A stretch of DNA of 7,407 nt from positions 1 to 7,407 of the forward strand of contig JAEWYA010000002.1 in NCBI GenBank assembly GCA_023395775.1, in the 5' to 3' direction. The position numbers and the translations under genes were made by a program. The notes below the pieces were generated by a model. That model saw nothing but the letters and a program-made list of their open reading frames with translations. It was not told the DNA's origin and ran no database searches. This document shows, in pieces, positions 1 to 6,010 of this stretch (position 1 is the first letter of the stretch; each line of letters begins with the position of its first letter). The stretch comes from Bacillota bacterium (GTDB taxonomy: Bacteria; Bacillota; Clostridia; Oscillospirales; Oscillospiraceae).

Positions 1-5
1 CCGCC

Positions 6-35
6 GCGGGCGCCCGCCGCCCGCCTTTCTTATTT
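6..35 (+). terminator. Probable intrinsic terminator reading on the plus strand
   Basis: GCGGGCG (6-12) pairs perfectly with CGCCCGC (18-24) around a 5-nt loop, and the T-rich tract TTTCTTATTT follows at 26-35. This is the form of a rho-independent terminator for a plus-strand gene ending left of the window, convergent with the fab operon. On the minus strand the same hairpin follows the regulator stop by about 110 nt, preceded by A-rich sequence. Any T-tract on that side would fall outside the window, so bidirectional use cannot be judged. The gene it would serve is not visible. Confidence 0.5.
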
Positions 36-131
36 GGTTTTCTCGATAAATTTTGCGGCGGCTAAAACGCCATCCCGAAATGCCCTGACTTTTTTGGGAT
101 GATAGTTGTTTCTCAGCCCCTGTGCTGAATT

Positions 132-593
132 CTATCTGCCGGCTCCGGAGGTTTCCGGAAGCTCCACCTCCGGCATCAGTTCCTTGCTGATTACGCTGAG
201 TATCTCCGCCAGCTTTGCGCAGTCCGCGGGAGAAAAGTGCCGCTCGATCCGTTCCATGACTTCCTTCACATAGGTAGTGCTGATATTGTAGTAGTCCACA
301 TACTTTTGCGTCACTTTCAGATGATACTCCCGCCGGTCATCAGGGGACTGTACCCGGTCCACATACCCCTTTTTTACCAGGCTGTTGACCTTATATGCGG
401 CGTTGGAAGGAGAGATGTGCAGAAAAGACGCAAACTCGTTGATCGTTGGATTCCCAAACGCCTGGATGGACTCCATGCAAAAAGTCTCCACCGTGGTCAG
501 GCTGGCCTCCCGCGACTGGAAGCGGGTCAAAACCTCCTGATAAAAGTGCAGCTTAAACTTTGTGTAAACCTCGAAAAAGAGCTGATCCAGCAT
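132..593 (-). CDS. MarR-family transcriptional regulator, probable regulator of the fab operon (FabT-like)
   Basis: Winged helix-turn-helix DNA-binding protein of the MarR family, 153 residues from the ATG at 591-593. The DNA-binding core is NPTINEFASFLHIS (about 48-61), recognition helix SPSNAAYKVNSLVKKGYV (61-78) and wing RVQSPDDRREYHLKVT (about 80-95), with the family's DRR signature. Flanking helices (1-40 and 97-140) would form the dimer interface. A TTG at 612-614 would add seven residues but directly abuts the strong ribosome site, so it is unlikely to be the start. In streptococci and clostridia a MarR protein, FabT, next to fab genes represses them with acyl-ACP as corepressor. That role is inferred here from position and family only, and I did not find a FabT-like inverted repeat. 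The gene is last in the operon rather than first, and its base composition looks clearly less GC-rich than the fab genes. Confidence 0.88.
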   Translation of the reverse strand: MLDQLFFEVYTKFKLHFYQEVLTRFQSREASLTTVETFCMESIQAFGNPTINEFASFLHISPSNAAYKVNSLVKKGYVDRVQSPDDRREYHLKVTQKYVDYYNISTTYVKEVMERIERHFSPADCAKLAEILSVISKELMPEVELPETSGAGR

Positions 594-601
594 GGCAAAA
601 T

Positions 602-611
602 TCACCTCCTT
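602..611 (-). promoter_or_regulatory. Consensus ribosome binding site that decides the regulator start
   Basis: The minus strand reads AAGGAGGTGA, a full match to the anti-Shine-Dalgarno complement, ending 8 nt before the ATG at 591-593. It is the strongest such site in the window. The upstream TTG (612-614) touches this element and could not use it, so the shorter 153-residue protein is preferred. A last gene with the best ribosome site may be translated independently of fabZ. Confidence 0.8.
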
Positions 612-645
612 CAATTGCGCCGCCTACTATCTCACGGTCGGGCCG

Positions 646-1080
646 TCACTGCCCGATGGCGAAAGTCAGTTCCGCCGTGGCCACAACCTTTCCGTCCACT
701 CTAGCCTCCGCCTCGCCAATTCCCACCGGCCCCCGCTGCTTGGTTAGGGTGCAGGTTATCTCCAGCACGTCGCCGGGAGTCACCTGCTGTTTAAAGCGAG
801 CATTTTTCACCGCGCCCAGCAGGGCGATTTTACCCTTGTTGGAGGGCAGCGCCAAAACGGCGACTCCGCCCACCTGCGCCATGGCCTCGATCAGGAGGAC
901 GCCGGGCATCACATGCTTCTGTGGAAAGTGCCCCTGAAAAAACGGCTCATTTACCGTGACGCACTTGATCCCCTTGGCCCACTTTCCCTCCTCGCCGTCC
1001 ACGATCCTGTCCACCAGCGCAAAGGGATAGCGATGGGGCAGAATCTCAGCGATTTCATCGGAATTATACTGAAGTCCCAT
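646..1080 (-). CDS. fabZ: 3-hydroxyacyl-ACP dehydratase (FabZ)
   Basis: Dehydrates beta-hydroxyacyl-ACP to trans-2-enoyl-ACP, the substrate of FabK. It is a single hot-dog-fold protein of 144 residues, the usual FabZ size. Motifs are ILPHRYPFALVDRI (13-26), the catalytic His51 in FFQGHFPQKHVMPG and Glu65 in VLLIEAMAQVGG, matching His54/Glu68 of E. coli FabZ. The longer FabA-type sequence is not seen, so nothing here marks it as an isomerase. No FabM-like or second FabZ/FabN-like gene lies in the window, so the source of unsaturated fatty acids cannot be read from this sequence. The ATG follows the fabF stop by 3 nt, and its GGGAGGAG ribosome site lies across the last codons of fabF, indicating coupled translation. 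A 52-nt spacer separates it from the preferred start of the regulator. Confidence 0.97.
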   Translation of the reverse strand: MGLQYNSDEIAEILPHRYPFALVDRIVDGEEGKWAKGIKCVTVNEPFFQGHFPQKHVMPGVLLIEAMAQVGGVAVLALPSNKGKIALLGAVKNARFKQQVTPGDVLEITCTLTKQRGPVGIGEAEARVDGKVVATAELTFAIGQ

Positions 1081-1083
1081 GAC

Positions 1084-2325
1084 TCACTCCTCCCATTTCT
1101 TCAACAGGATGCTGCCGTTGTGCCCGCCGAAGCCCAGTGAGTTGGACAGGGCATAACGAAGGTCGCTGTCGCGGCCGGTGTTCGGCACCACGTCCAGATC
1201 GCAGGCGGGGTCCGGGACCCGATAGTTGATGGTGGCGGGGAGGTATCCCTCCTTCAGAGCCAGAGCGGAGAACACCGCCTCCACCGCGCCCGCCGCGCCC
1301 AGCATGTGGCCGGTCATGGACTTGGTGGAGCTGACGGCCAGCTTCCTCGCGTGGTCCCCGAACACCGCCTTGATCGCCGCCGTCTCACCGGCGTCGTTCA
1401 GGGGGGTGGAGGTTCCGTGGGCGTTAATATAGTCCACAGCCTCGGGCTTTACGTCCGCGTCCGCCAGGGCGAGGGCCATGGCCTTTGCGCCGCCGCTGCC
1501 GTCGGGCAGGGGGGCGGTCATATGATAGGCGTCGCAGGTAGCGCCGTAGCCGACGAATTCCGCGTAAATCTTGGCGCCCCGGGCCTTTGCGTGGCCCAGC
1601 TCCTCCAGCAGCAGGACCGCCGCGCCCTCGCCCATCACAAAGCCGCTGCGCTCCGCGTCGAAGGGAATGGAGGCGCGACTGGGGTCCTCACTCTGGGCCA
1701 GGGCCTTCATGGTGGTAAACCCGCCAATAGCCAGCGGCATCACGGCGGACTCACTGCCGCCGCACAGCATCACGTCGGCGTATCCGTCCCGGATGTAATG
1801 GAACGCGTCGCCCGCTGCGTTGGTGCCGCCGGCGCAGGCCGTCACCGGGCAGGAACACATTCCCCGGAAGCCGGAGTCGATGGCAATGCGGCCCGCCGCC
1901 ATATTGCAGATAGACATGGGAATATAGAAGGGGGATACGCGGTCAAAGCCCTTTTCCCTGCCCCGATCGTGCTCTTCCTCGGTGTTTTGCAGTCCGCCGA
2001 TGCCGCTAGACACAATCACGCCGCAGCGGTCCAAATCCGCCTGTTCCCGGTCAAATCCGCTGTCCTTCAGCGCTTCCCGGGCGGCAATGACGGCAAATTG
2101 AGTAAAGCGGGCCATGTGCTTGGCCTCTTTCTTATCAAGGAAGTCCTCCGGCTGATAGTCCTTGACTTCCGCCGCCAGCGTGACCTTCTGGTTTGTAGCG
2201 TCAAAGGCGGTGATAGGCGCAACGCCGCACACCCCGTCCCGCACCGCCTGCCAGCTCTCGGCGGCGGAGTGTCCGATGGGCGTGATCGCGCCGATGCCGG
2301 TAATCACAACTCGTCTTTTATCCAT
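1084..2325 (-). CDS. fabF: Beta-ketoacyl-ACP synthase II (FabF), elongating condensing enzyme
   Basis: Condenses acyl-ACP with malonyl-ACP in every elongation round after the first. The protein is 413 residues, the standard FabF length. The N-terminus MDKRRVVITGIGAITPIG is typical. The catalytic Cys164 lies in VTACAGGTNAAGDAF, His303 in NAHGTSTPLND, Lys335 in SSTKSMTGHMLGAAG and His340 in the same motif. The Cys-His-His set and the GFGGHN motif (398-403) place it with FabF/FabB rather than FabH. Full length plus the ACDLDVVPN ending favours FabF over FabB, and no second KAS is present here. The start ATG has a good AAAAGGAGAT site 8 nt upstream. The TGA stop lies only 3 nt before the fabZ ATG, so accB, which lies between fabF and fabZ in classic clostridial clusters, is not present here. 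Confidence 0.97.
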   Translation of the reverse strand: MDKRRVVITGIGAITPIGHSAAESWQAVRDGVCGVAPITAFDATNQKVTLAAEVKDYQPEDFLDKKEAKHMARFTQFAVIAAREALKDSGFDREQADLDRCGVIVSSGIGGLQNTEEEHDRGREKGFDRVSPFYIPMSICNMAAGRIAIDSGFRGMCSCPVTACAGGTNAAGDAFHYIRDGYADVMLCGGSESAVMPLAIGGFTTMKALAQSEDPSRASIPFDAERSGFVMGEGAAVLLLEELGHAKARGAKIYAEFVGYGATCDAYHMTAPLPDGSGGAKAMALALADADVKPEAVDYINAHGTSTPLNDAGETAAIKAVFGDHARKLAVSSTKSMTGHMLGAAGAVEAVFSALALKEGYLPATINYRVPDPACDLDVVPNTGRDSDLRYALSNSLGFGGHNGSILLKKWEE

Positions 2326-2415
2326 AGTTGGCTATCTCCTTTTGCATTTATCCGTACAGGGGGCTCACGTTTCCCGGTTCGCTGAAGGGTCCCGGGGCAT
2401 TTATCCCCCCGTCGT
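2326..2415 (-). other. fabG-fabF intergenic spacer with a 10-nt direct repeat
   Basis: This 90-nt spacer is the largest between genes of an otherwise tightly packed operon. On the minus strand it contains GGATAAATGC twice (2406-2397 and 2353-2344, 53 nt apart). The core GGATAAA occurs a third time across fabF codons 1-3 (2323-2317). A weak hairpin is possible (CCCGG at 2396-2392 with CCGGG at 2377-2373, 14-nt loop). The ATG in each repeat opens a very short frame: 11 codons at 2400-2365, and 9 codons at 2347-2318 ending inside the fabF start. Neither has a convincing ribosome site. I see no sigma-70-like promoter and no known riboswitch. It is too short to hold acpP. Confidence 0.5.
2334..2343 (-). 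promoter_or_regulatory. Ribosome binding site of fabF
   Basis: The minus strand reads AAAAGGAGAT, ending 8 nt before the fabF ATG at 2323-2325. Because fabF does not overlap or abut fabG, this is an independent entry site rather than one buried in the previous gene. Confidence 0.75.
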
Positions 2416-3159
2416 TTACATTCCCATTCCGCCGTCCACGCCTAAGATCTGCCCGGTGATATACGCGGCCTCATCGCCGGCGAGAAACGCCACGGCGTCC
2501 GCCACGTCCTCCGGCGCTCCCAGTCGGGCCATAGGGATCGTAGCAAGTAAGGCTGCCTTCGCAGACTCGGGAAGTGCGTCGGTCATATCCGTGGTGATAA
2601 AGCCGGGGGCCACGGCATTCACTGTGATGCCCTTAGGGGCCAGCTCCTTGGCAAGAGACTTCGTCATGCCGATGACACCCGCCTTGCTGGCGGCGTAGTT
2701 CACCTGCCCGGCGTTGCCGTGAATGCCCACCACGGAGCTGAGATTCACAATGCGGCCGTATTTCTGCCGGAGCATGATGCGGCTGGCCGCTTTCATGCAA
2801 AGAAACGTGCCCTTCAGATTCGTGTCAATCACCGCATCGAAGTCTTCCTCTTTCATCATCATTGCCAGGCCGTCCCGGGTAATACCGGCGTTGTTCACCA
2901 GAATATGAATGTGGCCGAACTCCTTCACGGCGGTATCCATCAGTGCCTTGACCGCCTCGCTGTCCGCTACGTTTCCCTGTACGGCGCGGACCTCCGCACC
3001 CATGTTCTCCAGCTCCTTCACCGTCTCCTGTGCGGCGGCGGTGTTCCCGGCATAGGAAAAGACGACGTTCGCGCCGCCCTCCGCCAGCTTACGGCACACG
3101 GCCCGGCCCAGTCCCCGGCTTCCGCCGGTGACCAGGGCGGTCTTTCCGACAAAATTCAT
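2416..3159 (-). CDS. fabG: 3-oxoacyl-ACP reductase (FabG), NADPH-dependent
   Basis: Reduces beta-ketoacyl-ACP to beta-hydroxyacyl-ACP, the first reduction in the cycle. It is a short-chain dehydrogenase/reductase. I take the ATG at 3157-3159, giving 247 residues starting MNFVGKTALVTGG, which aligns with E. coli FabG (MNFEGKIALVTG). A GTG two codons upstream (3163-3165) is open, but the ribosome site would then be only 1 nt away. With the ATG start, the cofactor loop TGGSRGLG is at 11-18, NNAG at 89-92, and the catalytic residues are Asn114, Ser142, Tyr155 and Lys159 (YAASK). The TGA of fabD overlaps this ATG as ATGA. The C-terminus (GVDGGMGM) is the standard FabG ending. The 90 nt that follow form the longest spacer between genes of the operon. 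Confidence 0.97.
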   Translation of the reverse strand: MNFVGKTALVTGGSRGLGRAVCRKLAEGGANVVFSYAGNTAAAQETVKELENMGAEVRAVQGNVADSEAVKALMDTAVKEFGHIHILVNNAGITRDGLAMMMKEEDFDAVIDTNLKGTFLCMKAASRIMLRQKYGRIVNLSSVVGIHGNAGQVNYAASKAGVIGMTKSLAKELAPKGITVNAVAPGFITTDMTDALPESAKAALLATIPMARLGAPEDVADAVAFLAGDEAAYITGQILGVDGGMGM

Positions 3160-4094
3160 TCGCACTTCACCTCTTTCAGCAGCTCCGGCAGTTTTTCCAC
3201 ATCCTCCGCCGTCTCCACAGCGAAAACCGGAAAGTCCGGCAGCGTCTTTTTTACAAAACCGCTCAACGCCTTGCCCGGTCCGATCTCCACAATGGCGTCC
3301 ACTCCCAGGGCCGCCATGGCGCGGATGCAGTCCTCCATGTAAACGCTGGACTGAACCTGCCGCTCCAGGAGGGCGGGAATGGTGTCCGCGGCTTTTTTCT
3401 CACCGCCCAGACAGTTGTGCAGGACGGGAATCCGCGGCTCATTAAATGCCACAGTTTCGAAATACTCCCGCAGCGCGTCCCCGGCCGGTTTCAGAAGCGA
3501 CGTATGGAACGGCCCGCTGACCTTCAGGGGCATGCAGCGCTTCGCCCCGTTTTCCTTGGCAATCGCGGCGGCCTTTTCAACGGCCGCCTTTTCGCCGCCG
3601 ATGACGATCTGGCCGGGGCAGTTGAAGTTGCAGGGCTCCGCCACGCCCGCGTCGGACGCGGCTTTACAGGCGGCGGCAACCGTCTCCCGGTCCGCGCCCA
3701 ACACCGCCATCATGGCGGATTCCACGCCCCTCGCCGCGTCGGCCATGGCCTTTCCCCGGAAGGCAACCACTTTTACGGCCGTTTTCGCGTCGAACACGCT
3801 TGCGGCGTACAGGGCGGAATACTCACCCAGAGACAGGCCCGCCGCCGCCGCAGGAACGATCCCCTTTTCCGCCAGCACATCCGTCAGTCCCGCGGCAAAG
3901 GCCACCATACAGGGCTGGGTGTACTGCGTTTCGTTCAAAATACCGTCCGGGTCCGCAAAGGATACGGCCTTCAAATCAAAATCCACATCCGCAACCTCCA
4001 GCGCCGCCCGGAACGCCGGGTACTTCTCATACAGGTCCGCGCCCATGCCGGGATGCTGCGCTCCTTGTCCGGCATACAAAAATCCAAGCTTCAT
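3156..4094 (-). CDS. fabD: Malonyl-CoA:ACP S-malonyltransferase
   Basis: Transfers malonyl from CoA to the phosphopantetheine arm of ACP, supplying extender units to FabH and FabF. The protein is 312 residues, normal for FabD. Visible features are the GQGAQ oxyanion motif (9-13), nucleophile Ser88 in AGLSLGEYSAL, Arg113 in FRGKAM, which holds the malonyl carboxylate, His197 in GPFHTSLL, which partners the serine, and Gln246 in the C-terminal part, equivalent to E. coli Gln250. The residue before the serine is Leu rather than the His of E. coli GHSLG, a common Firmicutes variant. No strong Shine-Dalgarno precedes the ATG (4092-4094). The start overlaps the fabK stop by 4 nt, so translation probably depends on termination of fabK. 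The stop in turn overlaps the preferred fabG start. Confidence 0.97.
   Translation of the reverse strand: MKLGFLYAGQGAQHPGMGADLYEKYPAFRAALEVADVDFDLKAVSFADPDGILNETQYTQPCMVAFAAGLTDVLAEKGIVPAAAAGLSLGEYSALYAASVFDAKTAVKVVAFRGKAMADAARGVESAMMAVLGADRETVAAACKAASDAGVAEPCNFNCPGQIVIGGEKAAVEKAAAIAKENGAKRCMPLKVSGPFHTSLLKPAGDALREYFETVAFNEPRIPVLHNCLGGEKKAADTIPALLERQVQSSVYMEDCIRAMAALGVDAIVEIGPGKALSGFVKKTLPDFPVFAVETAEDVEKLPELLKEVKCE
3167..3174 (-). promoter_or_regulatory. Ribosome binding site that decides the fabG start
   Basis: The minus strand reads AGAGGTGA here, 7 nt before the ATG at 3157-3159. That is close to the AAGGAGGTGA-to-ATG spacing of 8 nt seen for the regulator gene in this window. The alternative GTG at 3163-3165 would lie only 1 nt from this element, so the ATG is the more likely start. 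The site lies inside the 3' end of fabD. Confidence 0.65.
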
Positions 4095-5023
4095 AGCTGT
4101 GCCGCCAATTCTTTGATGCGGGCGTCGCCTCCGGCCACCAGCTCGGCAAAAATCTGGCGCACGGGCTTGATCTCGTGGAGCATCCCGGCCACCTGCCCGG
4201 TCATCACGCTGCCGTTTTCCACGTCGCCCTCCAGCACCGCCCGGCGCAGGCCACCCAGCGTCACGCGCTCCAGCTCCTCCAGCGTAGCGCTGCGCTTTTC
4301 CAGCTCCAGATACGTGCGGGACATCTTGTTCTTCAGCACCCGGACCGGTCCGCCGATGCTGCGGCCCGTCACCACGGTGTCGGAGTCCTTCGCCTTGAGA
4401 ATGGCCTGTTTATAGTTCTCGTGGATGGGGCACTCCGCGCTTGCCAGCAAGCAGGTCCCCACCTGTGCGCCGATGGCGCCCAGAGCATAGGCTGCGGCCA
4501 ACTGCCGGCCGTCCGCAATGCCTCCGGCCGCAATGACGGGTACGCTCACCGCATCGACCACCTGCGGCACCAGGGCCATGGTGGTCATCTCGCCCACATG
4601 GCCGCCGGACTCGGTGCCCTCGGCGATGAAGGCGTCCACGCCGTAACGCTCCAGGCGTCTTGCAAGCACCGCCGCCGCCACCACGGGCATCACCTTGATG
4701 CCCGCCTCTTTCCATGCGGGAATATATTTTCCGGGATTGCCCGCGCCGGTGGTCACAACACGGACTCCCTCCTCCAAAATCACCTGTGCGATATCGTCGG
4801 CAAACGGGCTCATCAGCATTAGATTCACGCCGAAGGGCTTGTCCGTCAGCTCCTTGGCGCGGCGGATTTCCTGACGGAGCCGAACGCCGTCCCAGCCGCC
4901 GGTGGCGATCATGCCCAGAGCGCCCGCGTTGGAGCAGGCAGCGGCAAATTCGCCGGTGGCGATATTGGCCATACCGCCCTGGATGATGGGAAACTCCGTT
5001 CCCAGCAGTTCATTCAGTCTCAT
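4091..5023 (-). CDS. fabK: Enoyl-ACP reductase II (FabK), FMN-dependent
   Basis: Catalyses the last step of each elongation cycle, reduction of trans-2-enoyl-ACP to acyl-ACP. It is a TIM-barrel flavoprotein of the nitronate monooxygenase-like family, unrelated to the short-chain FabI enzymes. The protein is 310 residues. Features seen are the N-terminal FPIIQGGMANIATG (11-24), TTGAGNP (91-97), EGTESGGHVGEM (135-146), where His142 corresponds by position to the catalytic His of pneumococcal FabK, AAGGIADGRQ (165-174) and GAQVGTCLLAS (185-195), the FMN-phosphate-binding part of the barrel. Nitronate monooxygenase is the main alternative family member, but the fab context and the ESGGH motif favour FabK. 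The ATG has a moderate GGGGGAGTGAT site upstream. The stop overlaps the fabD start as ATGA (4 nt). Known FabK enzymes are insensitive to triclosan. No second enoyl reductase is present in the window. Confidence 0.96.
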   Translation of the reverse strand: MRLNELLGTEFPIIQGGMANIATGEFAAACSNAGALGMIATGGWDGVRLRQEIRRAKELTDKPFGVNLMLMSPFADDIAQVILEEGVRVVTTGAGNPGKYIPAWKEAGIKVMPVVAAAVLARRLERYGVDAFIAEGTESGGHVGEMTTMALVPQVVDAVSVPVIAAGGIADGRQLAAAYALGAIGAQVGTCLLASAECPIHENYKQAILKAKDSDTVVTGRSIGGPVRVLKNKMSRTYLELEKRSATLEELERVTLGGLRRAVLEGDVENGSVMTGQVAGMLHEIKPVRQIFAELVAGGDARIKELAAQL

Positions 5024-5062
5024 ATCTTATCACTCCCCCGCACTCGTGGAAGCCCTTTCTTT

Positions 5063-6010
5063 TTATTTAAATTCCGCCAGCGCCGCACCCCAGGTGCGGC
5101 CGCCGCCAAAGCCCACCATCATCACACGGCTGCCGGAACCGATTTTTCCAAGCTCCGAAAGCTCGCTGAGTACCATGGGAATGCTGGCGGCAGAGGTATT
5201 GCCGTACTTGCTGATATTTTTGTAATACTTTTCTTCGGGGATATGGTACTTCTTCACCGCCAGGTCGATGATGCGGGTATTGGCCTGATGAAACACGAAA
5301 AAGTCCACGTCGTCGACGGTCCTGCCGTTGCGCTTGAGTACCTCGTCGATGCACCAGGGAACAGCGGTGACGGCGAATTTGAACACCTGCTGACCGTGCA
5401 TGAAGATCTGGGGCGGGTCCTTGTGGCCCGCACCCGTGACGCCCAGCATCTCGCTGTCGCCTTCGCAGCCAAGCAGCGCATGGATGGACTCGTAATCCTC
5501 GTTCCACTCCACCACGGCGGCCCCGGCCGCGTCGCCGAAGAGGACGCAGGTAGACCGGTCCTCCCAGTTGATGAACCGGCTGAGCATCTCCGCGCCCAGC
5601 ACCAATCCGTACTTCCGGGGAGAGGCCGCCAGCATGCACTCCATGGTGTGTATGGCGAACAGAAAGCCGCTGCACGCACCGTTGAGGTCAAAGCAGACCG
5701 TGTCGTTCCGCAGTCCCAGGTCCCGTTGCACAAGGCACGCGGCGGAGGGAGCCAGGAAATCCGAGGTCAGGGTGGCCACGATGCACACGCCGATCTCCTC
5801 CGGCTTCACGCCCGCCTTTTGAAGCGCCATTTTTGCCGCCTCGCGGCACATGTCCGAGTGGGTCTCCGTTTCACAGTGATGGCGGGTACTGATGCCGGTT
5901 CGGGAGGTGATCCACTCATCACTGGTATCCACAATCTTCTCCAAATCGGCATTTGTCATCAGCTTCGGCGGGGCGTAATGTCCCACGCCGCAAATCTTGA
6001 TTCCGCTCAT
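5063..6010 (-). CDS. fabH: Beta-ketoacyl-ACP synthase III (FabH), initiating condensing enzyme
   Basis: Condenses an acyl-CoA primer with malonyl-ACP to give the first beta-ketoacyl-ACP of each fatty acid. The product is 315 residues, the usual FabH length, with a thiolase fold. The catalytic triad is complete: Cys113 in NGACSGF, His241 in FHQANTRI and Asn271 in YGNTSAASIP, matching Cys112/His244/Asn274 of E. coli FabH. Cys-His-Asn distinguishes it from the Cys-His-His elongating enzymes. DEWITSRTGI near residue 31 and the C-terminal GFGGGRTWGAAL (300-311) are also typical. By hand alignment, the position of E. coli Phe87, which limits primer size, is Ala87 here (DFLAPSAAC). The ATG is preceded by AAGGAGG 4 nt upstream, inside accA. 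After the TAA come 39 nt without a gene before fabK. In many clostridial clusters acpP sits here, but it is absent. Confidence 0.97.
   Translation of the reverse strand: MSGIKICGVGHYAPPKLMTNADLEKIVDTSDEWITSRTGISTRHHCETETHSDMCREAAKMALQKAGVKPEEIGVCIVATLTSDFLAPSAACLVQRDLGLRNDTVCFDLNGACSGFLFAIHTMECMLAASPRKYGLVLGAEMLSRFINWEDRSTCVLFGDAAGAAVVEWNEDYESIHALLGCEGDSEMLGVTGAGHKDPPQIFMHGQQVFKFAVTAVPWCIDEVLKRNGRTVDDVDFFVFHQANTRIIDLAVKKYHIPEEKYYKNISKYGNTSAASIPMVLSELSELGKIGSGSRVMMVGFGGGRTWGAALAEFK

Noticed and set aside
591..614. TTG at 612-614 as the regulator start
   Set aside because: It directly abuts the AAGGAGGTGA ribosome site at 602-611, while the ATG at 591-593 has ideal 8-nt spacing.
634..646. Small inverted repeat ACGG/CCGT overlapping the fabZ stop, considered as a FabT-type operator or terminator
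   Set aside because: The arms are only four bases, there is no T-tract, and there is no resemblance to the AT-rich FabT palindrome, so it is indistinguishable from chance.
1306..2385. Plus-strand open frame of 359 codons lying opposite fabF
   Set aside because: It is fully antisense to a gene with all FabF catalytic residues. Long antisense frames are expected in GC-rich coding DNA with biased third positions, and the translation is low-complexity, rich in His, Gly, Ala and Arg, with no recognisable domain.
3822..3839. Leu in place of His before the FabD nucleophile (GLSLG instead of GHSLG)
   Set aside because: It looked like a catalytic oddity, but GLSLGEY is common in Firmicutes FabD. Ser88, Arg113, His197 and Gln246 are all present.
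3417..4415. Plus-strand open frame of 332 codons spanning the opposite strand of fabD and part of fabK
   Set aside because: It crosses the overlap of two well-supported genes, has an Arg/His/Gly-rich translation without motifs, and is a frame shadow.
5024..5062. fabH-fabK gap examined for a hidden acpP or small RNA
   Set aside because: It is only 39 nt, too short for ACP (about 75 codons). It holds just the fabK ribosome site and an A/T-rich run after the fabH stop.
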